From: Davidsoniella eucalypti | Taxonomy: Eukaryota > Ascomycota > Sordariomycetes > Microascales > Ceratocystidaceae | Reading direction: 5' to 3' | DNA: 64,000 bases | NCBI GenBank assembly: GCA_004009845.1 | Contig: RMBW01000068.1 | Coordinates: forward strand, 1 to 64,000 | Shown here: positions 24,901 through 37,221 of the stretch, piece by piece | How the letters are laid out: each line of letters begins with the position of its first letter | Numbering within the stretch: the first letter of the stretch is position 1 | The notes under the pieces: model-generated | What the model was told of the DNA's origin: nothing | Seen by the model: the letters and a program-made list of their open reading frames with translations, nothing else | The model's database searches: none | Made by a program: the position numbers and the translations under genes

Positions 24901-27889
24901 CCATTCAACAAGTCGAAACAGCAAGCATACTCAACGCTATAGTCATATCAAGTGAGGCTTAAGTACTAGTAGTACGTACATGTACTGTGGTAGCTGTTAT
25001 GGTTTATAGCCTGCAAAAGCCAGCCAAGCTACTTCAAGAAAGAGAAAGTGACGATCATATATAATGGCCAGGGCAGAGGGTGTACATATGCATATATATT
25101 GGGCATACATGTAACCAACTAGAGTAATACATAAGTACTCGTCGTGCAGATTAAGGCTCCCAAGTGCCTTCTTTACAAATCGATGAGATGAGCTGCTGAG
25201 ACTAGTCATTATGCACGCGCGAGGAGAAGCCGGTCCTAGGAATCGATCGGTGAAGTTGCTTTTATTACGTAGTTGATAATATATGAGTTTGTGTCAAGAA
25301 GGGCGGCTTTTGGAAAAGGTCTAAAGAGATATGAGACCTTCTTATGATAACCCTAGCGTTTGGCAGAATGTCAATATCCGTTGTTCTTTTTTTTTTTTTT
25401 TTTTTTTTTTTTGGGGGTGAAGTAGTCGCCGCCTTGACCAACTTTTAAAGAGGGAGGCCTATCGTCGCCTGTTAAGATCATCTCAGAGGCTGTGCACAAC
25501 TACTAGTAAATAAAGAGAGAGCTAGAAAACCCGCAGTGCTTGAGAAGAGAAAAGGCCCCTATACGACAGGCAGGCAGTACTCAGGCAGGTGCCTCTATAT
25601 TTTGTTGAACAAACAGCAAACAGCAAAACCCTACAATACGCTCGATAGCCCGAGTATGGATTCGTATCACAATGGGCATATCTCAAGAAAACACACCTAG
25701 CTTTCTGTTTAGGGAGTACAAGATGCGGGATGTCGGGATGTCGGGAAGAAGAACACGCCAGACTGCGTCGTTTTGTTGACCGACTAAAGTGGCGAATCGT
25801 CATCGTCATGGCGTTTAATCCTGCTCTATGGTGTAAGGCAAAGCAAGGTTGGCCTTATGACCAAGACAAATCTGGAACCAAGGAGATTATATCTTGTAGC
25901 ACTACGTATGCAGAGTCTGTGGACTATTACACAGAGTCGACCCATCATAGTATGTAGAATCAAGACCAGAAAATGCAAAACAAAAGGAGCAGTAGTCAGG
26001 TATCAGCTCGAAATCTCCCTTTACTCTAATCATCGCCTGTATGTACATGTAGTTATGTATAGATGGATCGGAGTTCGTCTTTGGGTTCGTCTCTAAAAGT
26101 TCGGAGCAGTTGGCTGTCATGAAGGACAACACTGGTAGTGCAAAGTCCACAGCACAGACTTGCTATGATTATTTATAACCCATATAGCTAGGAACTTGAT
26201 AAATGTAGACAACATAGACAATAAGGGCGATCTCCATGTTTAAGCGTTCAAGACGGGGTTCAAGCTGACGATGGTGCGTGCATATATGAGATGGCATAGC
26301 CCCGAACTGGGAGCTTATATCTGTATTCGACTCATGTGTGAATTATTTATTACTCTGTGAACAATAACGGCCGCTCTTTCTAGTCTGCCGAGTAAAGAAA
26401 AAGAAAGGGAAAACACTATCGGGATCGCAACAGAACATGGTTCTCGCCATTTACAAGATCATATTTGGATTTGTGCCAACTTTGAGAAAACACTGGCTCG
26501 TTGTCAAGTCTAGACACATAGCGAAGCTTTTTTTCCCGGAATAAAAGCATGGTGTCCTGGCTTTATTCGGCCTAGAACTGTGATGCTGTCCCTAGTAACC
26601 AAATCGCTTCTGATAGTCAAATAAAGGGTGCAAGCATTAAATTCCAGCGTAACCTCTTCTCTCGTACAGCAAGACAACTCTAGAAGGGCTATATCCTCGA
26701 TGGCTGTATAGTGGTAATACGTGGCATGACATGACGGAACCATCTAAAAGCTAATATCAAGTAGTGATTTCTCCCTTTCTTGACTCGTCACCCCTTTAGA
26801 ACTTGATGAAAAAGAAAAGAACAAAAGAAAAAGGCCAAGAGGAAACAGAGGAAAGGTCATGTCGAAGTTGGTAGCGGACGCCGCATTCAATAGATACCCA
26901 CGCCGTTTCAGCTGATTCTATTGGTAATAACGCAGTTGACGGTCAAGTCGGATTCATATGAGACGAGAGAATGTGAGAAAACTAAGCCGTAGATGAGTTT
27001 GAATTTGTTTGTTTTGCCTGTCAAATATACGGTACATCATGTTGTTCCGACATATCCTTCTTGGCTCCAGGCCATCATTCCCAATTCAGAAAAGCTGAGA
27101 CGACACAGCCGCCCAGCGCTACCAGGACCTACGACAGCGGATATTTGGGAAGCTCTAGATTTTTCTGTCGGGTTGGTTCATGATAGCCAGGTTCTGGGTC
27201 TGTGAGCTGCTACATGTTAGTTGTGTAAATGGATAATTACGCGAGACAGCCAACCCAAGGCCAGCGCGGCCGTGGCGCCCTCTCTTCTCAATTCAGAACC
27301 CCTTCCCTTCTCTTATAGAGCCTGCTTCTATACATGTCGAGCCAGAGAAGGATATCCCATGTTCGGTTCGAGCAATGAGGACGACGACGACATTTGAGCA
27401 GCCGTATTGTGAGCGAGGAAACTAATGATAGCAGTTCACGATGATCAAAGAGACAAAACAGGTGAAGACGACTACATGATAAAAAGGGAAGGGCCTGGCC
27501 GCTTTGAGAATAAATTAATAAGAGAAAAAAACAATGAACAACTACATATCAAGCAGAGCAGAAGACGAAGGAAGGGTGAAAGAAAACAGGCCATGCGGGA
27601 CAACACCCGCCTCCTGCAGAGAAACGCTGCTAGTGGATTTCTGAATGCAGTAGACTAGAGGTGCGCAATTTACGACTAGTCAGTATTGTAACTTTGACCG
27701 CAAAGATGAGAGGAATAGCAAATAACAACGAAGAACAGGCACTTCACTGTCTACTGGAGACTCTGACGAGAGCAGCCTAGCCAGAACTGGCACTGTATAG
27801 TCTACTAAGAGCTCTCTTCTACTTCCTCTGCTTTAATAACCGTACTGAGCTGCAACCTCGCGCCTTGAGTCTTAATTGTCTTAATTTCG
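21919..27889. other. Gene-poor AT-rich stretch
   Basis: About 6 kb with no recognisable gene. Open frames are short, many lack an ATG, and none shows a domain. Features seen are a TA dinucleotide repeat (about 23050-23063), a 26-T homopolymer (25387-25412) and many TATATA words. No terminal repeats, transposase motifs or tRNA B-box sequence were found by eye. It could hold decayed repeats or non-coding transcripts, which cannot be judged without genome-wide comparison. Confidence 0.4.
25387..25412. repeat. Poly-T tract, 26 nt
   Basis: An uninterrupted run of 26 T, followed directly by five G. It lies in the middle of a gene-poor region. It may be a simple slippage tract or the A-tail of an old minus-strand retroposed sequence; flanking duplications were not evident. 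Confidence 0.8.
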
Positions 27890-29391
27890 CCTAGCGGAGG
27901 CGTGCTTGCAAGACGTCCCCCAGACTCTTGTGCTGTCTGCGCTCACTTACACTCCCCAAGGATGCGCTCTGATTGGTTGGCCGCTCGTGGGTTTCTGCTT
28001 GTGGATGTTGCTCCTTCTGTCGGAAAGGGGCCACAGTGAGATTTGGATCTCCTGGTGGGGCGCTGGTGTAGTCGCCAGTCAATCAGAGATGGTTTACGTG
28101 TCCCCCTTCCTGCAAGGTACCAAACAGCGGACAGTTTGCGCGTACTGTGACATGCACTGTAAGGGTTAGAGGAATAGAGCGAGCCCGGCAAGCAGACAAG
28201 AGGCAACAAAAAAAAGAAGAAAAAAAAGACAAAGAACACTAATGGTGAGCCAACTGAAAGACTAGATACTAAAATAAAAATAAAAACAAAAAGGGCTGGC
28301 TGGCTTAGCGTAAGACCCTGCGCTAGCCAGCAGCCAAACCCTTACGACGTCTTCTTCTCTCCTAGCTGCTCTTAGTGGTTGTTGGTGCAATATTAGGCAT
28401 CTCGCAAGATTGATCCGTCACACTGCAAGTTACGATGTAATGTAATATATAACGTACATATTGCTACAGTATACGTCTACAGAGACGCCCCTCAGACCAC
28501 ACCCCTCTATGCGGCTTGCTTGCTGGGCCTCCTCCCCTGGCAACTCTCCAGGCCTCCTCTAGCCAGATCCCATTAAACCACTCGATCTCACCCTTCATTT
28601 GCTTCTTTTTTTTCCCCTTCTTCTTCCTCTTCTTTCCCTCCTCTTGATTCTCCCCAGGCTCGCTCCATCCAAGCTTTCTTTTCTTTTGCTGAGGTTCCCT
28701 GCATCCAACTGAGAGTTCCGTCCTCTCTACCACACTCTTTTGACTCTTCAAAACCCTCGATATCTCCAGGCGACTGTCCTTTCTATTCTCGCATCCGCGC
28801 TCCGATTTTATCTTTCGACACCATTTATTCACCGCCCTGAATCCACTTTCTTTAACGCAAGAAAAGTGTGAGTTTTTTTTTTCTTCTTGTCCTTTCACTG
28901 CCCGAAAGAAAGGAGCATACACTATCGTGTCAACCTGCATATGCGTCTTCCAGGCCAGAAGAAACAGTGCCAGAAACGGCCCGAGCGGCCCCTGTACCTT
29001 CTGACAGCTTTGATTTGCCTCTTTTTCAGTTTCCTCTAAGCGAAGCAAGTGCCCAGCCAACACGCAGGATAGAACAATACTACTACTACTGCCTGCTCTG
29101 TTACCTGACCGGACCGCCCTGAACGACCTAGAATGCACCTAACCTTGCACTGTGGCGTCCATGGGCCATTATGTTATGGAAATATAATGCCTTGATCGGG
29201 ACCATCCGTGGGTTCTACTCTGCTTCTATCTTCTCTACCATCTTTCTCTTTCTTTTTTCTGTGTTTCTGTGCCTGACAGTCTCTATTGCTGGCTTCATTC
29301 TTTCACGGCTTTGCCTCCGTACCACTCTCGTTCTGTATTCTTGCTAACCGCCATATCCGTCGTCTCAGATATCTTTACATTCTCTCCCAAG
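27890..29391 (+). promoter_or_regulatory. Promoter and pyrimidine-rich leader of the SUN gene
   Basis: GC content rises at about 27890-28160, where an inverted CCAAT box (ATTGG, 27972-27976) occurs. This is followed by a strong hairpin (28294-28335) and long CT-rich tracts (28590-28900 and 29215-29260) leading to the SUN ATG. The minus-strand 224-codon frame across 28464-29138 is Lys/Glu-rich low complexity produced by reading these tracts backwards. A long, pyrimidine-rich leader fits a strongly expressed wall-protein gene. Confidence 0.45.
28294..28335. other. Imperfect inverted repeat (hairpin) upstream of the SUN gene
   Basis: The left arm GCTGGCTTAGCG pairs with the right arm CGCTAGCCAGC, giving an 11-bp stem with one bulged T and a 10-nt loop (TAAGACCCTG). 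Pairing can extend through GGCT/AGCC flanks. It lies about 1.06 kb upstream of the SUN start, at the 3' side of an A-rich stretch. Confidence 0.6.
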
Positions 29392-30785
29392 ATGAAGCAC
29401 GCTGTTATTCTCGCCGTTGCGGCCGCAGGTCTGGCCGACGCTGCTCACTCCCACGGTCACCAGCACCTTCACAAGCGCGGCCTCTTCGCCAAGCGTGTTC
29501 CCACCCTCACCTCGTGGGTTGAGGGTCCTACTGAGACCGTCTATGTCGTTGACGGCCAGGTCATCGACGCCACCGCTGCTGCTGCCGGCATTGCCGGGGG
29601 CGACTACGTCGTTGTTGGCGAGTCAACTCCCACTTACACCAGCCCTATTGTCACTTCGACCTCTGCTGCTGCTTCGACCTCTACCTCGTCTTCCGCCGCT
29701 GTCTTCCTGGAGGCCTACACTTCGTCTTCTTCCAGCTCCAGCTCCAGCACCAGCACCAGCTCTAGCTCCACTTCCACCAGCTCTACTTCCACCACCTCGT
29801 CTTCGTCGTCGACCTCCGCGGCCTACACCAAGACCTCGACAGCTGCTACTTCGACCGGCACCTCGTCCAGCTCCACCGGCACCGGAATCGATGCCTCGTT
29901 CCCCAACGGCACCATCTCTTGCTCCACCTTCCCCAGCGACTACGGTGCTGTTGCCCAGAGCTACCTTGGCCTTGACGGCTGGACCGGTATCCAGAACGTC
30001 CCCAACTACAGCCCCGGCGACTCTTCCATCTCCTACATCGAGACTGCCACTTCCGGCGGTTGCACTAAGAACTCCTTCTGCTCATACGCCTGCCCTGTCG
30101 GCTACCAGAAGGCTCAGTGGCCTTCTGCTCAGGGCGCCACTGGTCAGTCCATCGGTGGTCTGTACTGCAACGCCGACGGCTACCTGGAGCTGTCTCGCTC
30201 CGGCTACGACACTCTGTGCACCGCGGGTGCTGGTGGTATCTACATCCAGAACGACCTTGACGTCCAGGTCTCTACCTGCCGTACCGATTACCCCGGTACC
30301 GAGTCCATGACTATCCCCGCCGTTGCTGCTGCCGGTGCTAAGATTGCTCTGACCAACCCCGAAGAGTCCAGCTACTACGTCTGGCAAGGATCGTCCACCT
30401 CCGCTCAGTACTACGTCAACAAGAAGGGTTACACCGTTGAAGAGTCTTGCGTGTGGACCTCTTCCAAGGACTCGACCGGTGCTGGCAACTGGGCTCCCGT
30501 CAACGTCGGTGTTGGCAAGGACTCCACTGGCACTACTTACCTGTCCATTTTCCCCAACACGCCTACCTCCTATGCTGACCTTGACTTCAACATTGAGATT
30601 ACTGGCGACGTCAGCGTCGACTGCTACCTCAAGGACGGCAGCTACGCCGTTTCTACGAGCGGTTGTACCGTAAGTGATATCTTACATCCACACATCCACT
30701 TGTGTGCTGTTATACTAACTCTTTTATTTTCTAGACTGCTGTTTCCAACGGTGGTACCGCTATCATCCGCTACTACAGTTCTTAA
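29392..30785 (+). CDS. SUN4: SUN-family cell-wall protein (GH132; Sim1/Uth1/Nca3/Sun4 type)
   Basis: Secreted, wall-associated protein of the fungal SUN family, linked to beta-glucan remodelling, septation and cell separation. It has 442 residues in exons 29392-30669 and 30735-30785 (intron 65 bp). A signal peptide (MKHAVILAVAAAGLADA) is followed by a His-rich segment and a dibasic HLHKR that could be a Kex2 site. A long Ser/Thr-rich, probably O-glycosylated linker (about residues 80-165) precedes the conserved SUN domain. That domain starts near FPNGTISCSTFPSDYG and contains CSYACPVGYQKAQWP, the family's cysteine-rich signature. The second exon encodes only 16 residues (TAVSNGGTAIIRYYSS) that complete the domain. 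Codons are strongly C-ending, as expected of a highly expressed gene. The symbol marks the family; orthology within it is not resolved. Confidence 0.92.
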
Positions 30786-32822
30786 ATTAGGGCGTTTCCT
30801 TGGTGTGTTGAGGCGCTGTAGCCGTAACATCGGGATCGCTCTTTATGTGCCACACCATAAAGGAACGGGCAAATTCACAATAAAAGCTCACGCAGTTCCC
30901 TAGCGACGCATAATATTGTTTTTTAATTTCCTTTGTTATAGCCACTTCGGTTTCCCATGCTTAAAAACCCCCTAAACTCACTATTATGGCTGTTAAACCA
31001 ACTTTTCCTTTGACACCTTTTTTTTTCTCTTTTTCTTTTACCCCTTTTTTTTTCCTCTCTATTTTATCTCTTCTTATCGTCGACATACATAGTCATGTCG
31101 ATGTGTTTCGATACCTCTTGAATGGTCGTGGTTCATATTCTGAACGCATTTATTATTACTGAAATATGATATGGTCTCTTTTCTCATGCTTCGTGTTGTT
31201 CATGTCTGGTATATTGTTTGATTTGTGTCTATTACTCTCTATACTATATACCGGCGAGAATGGCCTGCGTGAGTGATTGTACATATTCTCGGGATAATCT
31301 ATGTGTGGAATCGTGAATATCTATCATTCTAGTTGCTTATCTTATCACCTTTCTATTCTTTACACCCTACTTATATTTTCTACCCTTGTTATAGCTTTCC
31401 ATTTTCCCTATTTTATGTATTTCCTATGTCTAAGATGTGCCACTTTCTTTTGTATTTATCGAGGGAGGGAGTTCGAGGTTTCGGGATCTGAATATCGAAT
31501 TGCTTTTTTTGTTCAAGTAAAACATGTTTCATTACTACTTTTTATCAGCTGTATACTTTTCTGTTGTTCTATGATCGTCTCTCATTTGTTCTGATGTGAT
31601 GTGCTATTTCCATCCTCTAGCCAATGACTACTGACGCCATCTCTCTGACTCTTATCTTTCTTTCTTGGTGGTCTGTAGCACAACGACTCTATGATCTCGA
31701 TGTTCTCTTTTTCTCTCGCTCTGTATAAATACTATGAGATAAGTGTGACCTAGGACTTGTCTGGACTTGGGGGGAAGTGATGTTTGTATCTATAGCATCC
31801 CGTGTAAACTACTAATACATAAACTCTAATATTTTGCCGTACAATTTACATTGATTGAACCACGTTTTGTTACACCGTTCCCGCCACAGTGAAAGGTGGC
31901 AAGGAGCTTCCGAGACAACTTGATGGACGAAGAAATTGCAGCCTCTGTCTTATGGTGATTTACAATGACGAAATCATCTGGATGTACATCATTTTGCTGT
32001 AACGGGTCTGATATTACAGTCATGTGATGTACTTTATTCCATTTTGACACTTAGATGTAGATGTACTTGCCAAACAGTAAATGAACAATGGATAGAGCCG
32101 ATCTTTGTTCGGCTAACCTTCTGCATTCAATTAAGAAACTGCTAGAGTGCTTTCTGATGTTTATCGCCAACCAATGGGCCGCCGATTGCGGAAAAAGGAA
32201 CAAAGCGCATAACCGGTAAAGATTATTACGGGTGCCATCGCTTCCTTCCTTTCCCAATCTGTTGGACTTGATGGCTGACATTTGATAAAAATTTTCTCTA
32301 GTTCAGAATAGACATGCTACAGTAACCTTGATGGTAGAAAATCCACCATGGAAAGCCAATTGGTATGATGACACTACGTATATGTTGTAGTATTTTGAAT
32401 AAATAAAACATAGATAACAGCGCTTGTGTTTAAAATCGCACTGAGATCGCGGCTAAAGGCAGTCGCCCCAGTCTTCCCCTTTAACAGCAACTACTCCATC
32501 AAGTCGCAACATTCTGCGACAAGAGCCAAAATTTCAACCCCACCTTTCTTAATTTTCATGGCTCCTTCCTTCAGTGTTTGGAATGTGCAATGACTGTATC
32601 TGTGTTAGAGCTTACAGCCATATTTGCAACTACCTTTTGCCACCCAGCAAATAGCGTGGTAAGCTTTTATTATTATTAGGCTATCTGCTATTGTCCTCTT
32701 TCTAGTTCCTTCTCTCTTCTTCTTCTTTGTTTTGCAGCTCCAACTGTGATCGATTGATTTGCTTTGGCAGTTCTGTTGTTCTTGTCTTTTCTACATCTTT
32801 GTTATATCTCACAATACACACA
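30786..32822. other. Intergenic between SUN and ADE16/17
   Basis: About 2 kb. The left part is T-rich 3' flank (31020-31080), the middle is AT-rich with no gene, and the last few hundred bases must hold the ADE16/17 promoter, ending in CT-rich sequence (32690-32735). A CCAAT box is present at 32171-32175. The short minus-strand frames at 31826-32281 have no motif. Confidence 0.4.
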
Positions 32823-34825
32823 ATGGCTAATTCGCGCCCTATTGCCATTCTGTCTGTCTATGACAAGACCGGCCTGCTGGACCTGGCCAAGGGTTTGGCT
32901 GCCAACAATGTCCGCGTCCTGGCTTCCGGTGGTACGGCCAAGATGATCCGTGAGGCTGGCCTCGCTGTCGAGTAAGTGCGCGCCTATTGTTATCTAGGCC
33001 CATGTTTGATGTATCGACTGCTACATATGTGTATGGCTGGTATAAGTCGTGCTACAAGACTTGCGCCTCCAGGAATTTGCGTTACTAACTAGTGCTGCCC
33101 TGCTTTATAGAGACGTTTCCGCCATTACCAAGGCTCCTGAGATGCTCGGTGGCCGTGTCAAGACCCTCCACCCTGCCGTCCACGGTGGTATCCTGGCCCG
33201 CAATATACCCTCGGACGAGAAGGACCTAGCTGAGCAGAACATCAACAAGGTCGACTTCGTTGTTTGCAACCTATACCCCTTCGAGGAGACCATTGCCAAG
33301 CCCGACGTCACTATCCCCCAGGCTGTTGAGGAGGTCGATATCGGCGGTGTTACTCTGCTGCGTGCCGCTGCCAAGAACCACGCCCGTGTCACCATCCTGA
33401 GCGACCCTAAGGACTACGCCGGTTTTTTGAGCGAGCTGTCCGCCGGCGGCATCTCACAGGAATCGCGCAACCGTTACGCCCTTAAGGCATTCGAGTCGAC
33501 CGCTAACTACGATACCGCCATCTCTGGCTACTTCCGCAAGCAGTACGCCGATGGTTCTAACCACATGGCTCTGCGCTACGGTGCCAACCCCCACCAGAAG
33601 CCTGCCTCGGCCTTTGTTAAGGGCGGCCCTATTCCCTACAAGGTTCTTGGTGGCTCTCCCGGTTACATCAACCTGCTGGATGCCCTGAACGCTTGGCCTC
33701 TGGTTAAGGAGCTCAAGAAGGCTTTGGGCAAGCCTGCCGCTGCCAGCTTCAAGCACGTCTCGCCTGCCGGTGCTGCTATTGGTCTGCCCCTGACCGATGA
33801 GGAGAAGAAGGTTTACTTTGTTGAGGATATCGAGGGCATTGATAACTCTGGTCTGGCCCAGGCCTACGCTCGTGCCCGTGGCGCCGACCGCATGAGCAGC
33901 TTCGGTGACATGATTGCTCTGTCTGATGTTGTTGATCTTCCCACTGCCAAGATCATCTCCAAGGAGGTATCAGATGGTGTCATTGCCCCTGGCTACGAGC
34001 CCGCTGCTCTTGAGATTCTCAAGAAGAAGAAGGGTGGCCGCTACCTGGTTCTGCAGATCGACGAGGCTTACGAGCCCGAACCGCAAGAGACCCGCACCGT
34101 CTACGGTATCAACCTGACCCAGGGCCGCAACGACGTTGCTATCTCACCCTCTTCTTTCTCCAACATTGTCGTTCCCAAGTCGGGTGCCTCTCTGTCCGAG
34201 GAGGCCCTGCGCGATCTAACAATCGCCACTATTGCCATCAAGTACACTCAGAGCAACTCCGTCTGCTATGCTGCCCGCGGCCAGGTCGTCGGTCTGGGTG
34301 CTGGTCAGCAGTCGCGCATCCACTGCACTCGTCTGGCTGGCGACAAGGCCGACAACTGGTGGCTCCGCTTCCACCCCCGCGTGCTGGGCATCAAGTGGAA
34401 GAAGGGCACCAAGCGCCCCGACAAGTCCAACGCCATCGATCTGCTAGTCTCCGGCGAGCTGCCCAAGGGTGGCCCTGAGCTGGAGAGCTTCCAGGGTGTC
34501 TTTCAGACTGTTCCCGCCGCCTTCACCGAGGCTGAGCGTGACGAGTGGCTGTCCAAGCTGACTGACGTTGCCGTGTCGTCGGATGCTTTTGTAAGTTTAA
34601 GCCTTCCTTAGCACTGACTCTCCGTGAGAGATAAAAAGTAGAGATATGCTGACTGTTATCTCTTTCTAGTTCCCCTTTACCGACAACGTCTACCGTGCCG
34701 CCAGATCCGGTGTCAAGTACATTGCTGCCCCCAACGGTAGCCAGAACGACGAGCTGGTCTTCGCCACTGCTGAGGGTCTGGGCATCACCTTTGTTCACCA
34801 GCCTACCCGCCTATTCCACCACTAA
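32823..34825 (+). CDS. ADE17: Bifunctional AICAR transformylase/IMP cyclohydrolase
   Basis: Catalyses the last two steps of de novo purine synthesis, formylating AICAR with 10-formyl-THF and cyclising FAICAR to IMP, in the cytosol. Exons 32823-32971, 33111-34590 and 34670-34825 give 594 residues, nearly identical in length to the yeast enzymes. The N-terminal MGS-like cyclohydrolase domain starts [15 protein letters not shown] and contains [14 protein letters not shown] (Lys67-His70 region). The transformylase half carries the catalytic Lys264-His265 pair in [10 protein letters not shown], and later QSNSVCYA and [15 protein letters not shown]. The C-terminus [11 protein letters not shown] is typical. 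Intron 1 (139 bp) falls within the codon before [11 protein letters not shown]. Codon usage is highly biased to C-ending codons, suggesting high expression. ADE16 and ADE17 are indistinguishable here; most filamentous fungi have one copy. Confidence 0.97.
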
Positions 34826-36325
34826 GCGGTGTCCTGACTCCAGGAGGGATAGATGAGGTTTTGCAAAAAAATAAACAAGATTGTCGAAAACGTATATTCA
34901 GGCTAGGAAGGGATGGACCCTACTGTTTTGTCAAAGCAGTGGAACGGATTTGTTTGGTTATTTTTGTTTTCTTTGGACGGTATTGGGGAAGGGTCTTGGA
35001 TTTTCAACAAGGTTATAACCACAGACTGCGACTTGAATAGAGTAGGCTGAAAGAAGCTACTCCAGCCAGTCAATGTGTAAGACAAAGTGTACATATAGAT
35101 ATTAGGCGTACGCAAACAAATCAACTCGGGTTACGAAAACACAACAAGGGAAACACGGAGATTCCACTTGTGCTTTTCCTTTTTTGCCTATTCTCTATTT
35201 TGGTGTTGGAGATATCTGACTATTGCATCATGTGGTGATATTGGAGACGAATATGCCGATATAGGATGGATTGGCCTAGACTTCGAGGGCCGAGACTTGA
35301 GATTCGACAGCTCACATAACACAATAAGGTAGGATGGACCAGACATGTTACATTTCTCGGCTTCGGAGAATCCAATAGGAAAACAAAAGAATTGAAAAAA
35401 GGATAAAATGGAGCTGTTGGAATAGACGTTGGACAATGGTTCGTTTCTATGTCTTGCTTGGAAACTAAAGAGAAAAACAAAGCGGTGCCGGCGTAGTGCT
35501 GTAGTATAGTTTTTTGTTTGCTATGGCTTTTGAGTTGAGCTTGAAAATATATTAGCATTGAAAGTAACATGAGTAACATGAGTAGAGCGAAAATTTTAGT
35601 GAGTAGGGTGAGTTAGTCCGAAAGTGAAGCTAAGAAGTTTGTGGTTCATTTCAATGAGAAGAAAACTCGAACATGATAAAAACAAAAGCCATGATACTTG
35701 GCAATATAGAAAACATGATGAGTACAAGAAGAAGACTAGACAGTAAAAGGCAAACTTCACTCATAAATTTAACAGATAGCAACGTGGTGGGTTTTGTCTC
35801 TCTAGGGCTTGCCAGAAGAAGAAAAAACTTAACTTTGTGAGGACTGTCCGACATAGTATAGGGCGCAGAAAAAACATGGTGTTCCGGCGGATTAAGACGG
35901 ACTTTGGCGCAAAGGAATAAAAGATATGCAAGTAAACGCGCTCGAACAAGCAGAAGATCTATGTATTTGTATAAAAAATGCCGACTTACACCCATTCTCT
36001 ACTCCGCCGCTCGAGCGAGTCTGATATTTAGATTAGTCAAGCAAACAAGCTGCCATGTGGAAGATCGGTAGACAATGGAATGCCGAACGTTGGATTTATG
36101 GTTATCCGAGCCTTACAAGTGGCTCTTGCTCTGTTGTCTGTATGCAAGATATATTGCCTTTTCTAATATATGACGTGATAGTTCGCTGCATACTGGTAGA
36201 TAGTTTGAAGCTAGACCATTGGCCACCAAGAACAAACGCGGGCTAGCTGAGTGATGAGGAAAAAAAAAAGTCTCATTTTCTCTGATATCGAGCAAACTCT
36301 TTTTGATAGTGAGCCGCATGCGTGG

Positions 36326-36358
36326 TTTTTTACTTTTTTTACTTTTTTTTACTTTTTT
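36326..36358. repeat. Short tandem repeat of T-run plus AC
   Basis: Three T-runs of six to nine bases separated by AC form a small microsatellite-like tract in AT-rich intergenic DNA. Confidence 0.7.
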
Positions 36359-37213
36359 GCATATTTTGTATGCTAAACTAGTAAATAAATGCACGGCGAC
36401 TTACACCGCTCTGGATCTAAAATTTTTTTGAACGAAGAAAGCTCAAGGGAAGATCCGTTGGAGATTTCGCACAAATCTATAGAATTTATAGAGTTTATCC
36501 CAAGCTCGCCACTAGTTCAAGTTCTACATATATATACAAGAATATACTGAACATACATGCACTGTAAGCAGTAGGCGCCATGTACAGACAGCACAGTGTG
36601 TAGTGTTATTATATACGCACTGGCTAGGTTTGGTTGCATCTAGAAACGGAGGGAAAGCTTCGGGGTTTTAAAAAGAATATATTTTTTTTAAAAGGAGGCA
36701 AAAAAAAAGAAAAAAGGCTGAGACTAGTTATAGGTTTTTTATCCGGAATACTATGATAATTTATCTATATCCGTCAATGATTCCAAAGACTCAAATGTAG
36801 GAAACCAAACTTTTCTCCCATCTTCAGCTTTTGCTTAATGATACTCCAGTGACAGGTAGTGTTGACTAAAGATATAAGTTTTGTTTCCTTTTGAGAAACA
36901 AAGAATAAGACCGCAACATCGACACTGTTTGGTTGGGCTATAGTTGCATTTTATATTCGATATCTCATATTTCATTGCCATTTTGGCTTTTTGGTGTTCT
37001 CCAAAGAACTGTTTTGGAGAAACTTGAGAAGAGCTAGTTTTTTTATTTTTATTTTTCAATTTTTTTCATGCAAAGCAGATCGTTAACTACGTATTCGCCT
37101 CTTTTTGTTTTTTTCCCACCTCCGGATTTTCTCCCATCGTCAGCTTTTTAATTTGTATATCTTTTTTGTTTCTGGTATTGAGAAAACATCCTTGAATCTC
37201 ATATCCTACCTTC

Positions 37214-37221
37214 TATATAAA
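37214..37221 (+). promoter_or_regulatory. TATA-like element of the MFS gene
   Basis: TATATAAA lies 216 bp upstream of the MFS ATG and is followed by CT-rich leader sequence. A short inverted repeat (CCCCT...AGGGG, about 37222-37240) follows at once. Assignment rests on motif and position only. Confidence 0.35.

Noticed and set aside
28464..29138. 224-codon minus-strand frame upstream of the SUN gene
   Set aside because: It is Lys/Glu/Arg low complexity created by reading CT-rich leader sequence backwards. It has no domain and sits in the SUN promoter.
29417..30310. 297-codon plus-strand frame overlapping the SUN gene
   Set aside because: Pro/Leu/Ala-rich out-of-frame shadow of the Ser/Thr-rich SUN coding sequence.
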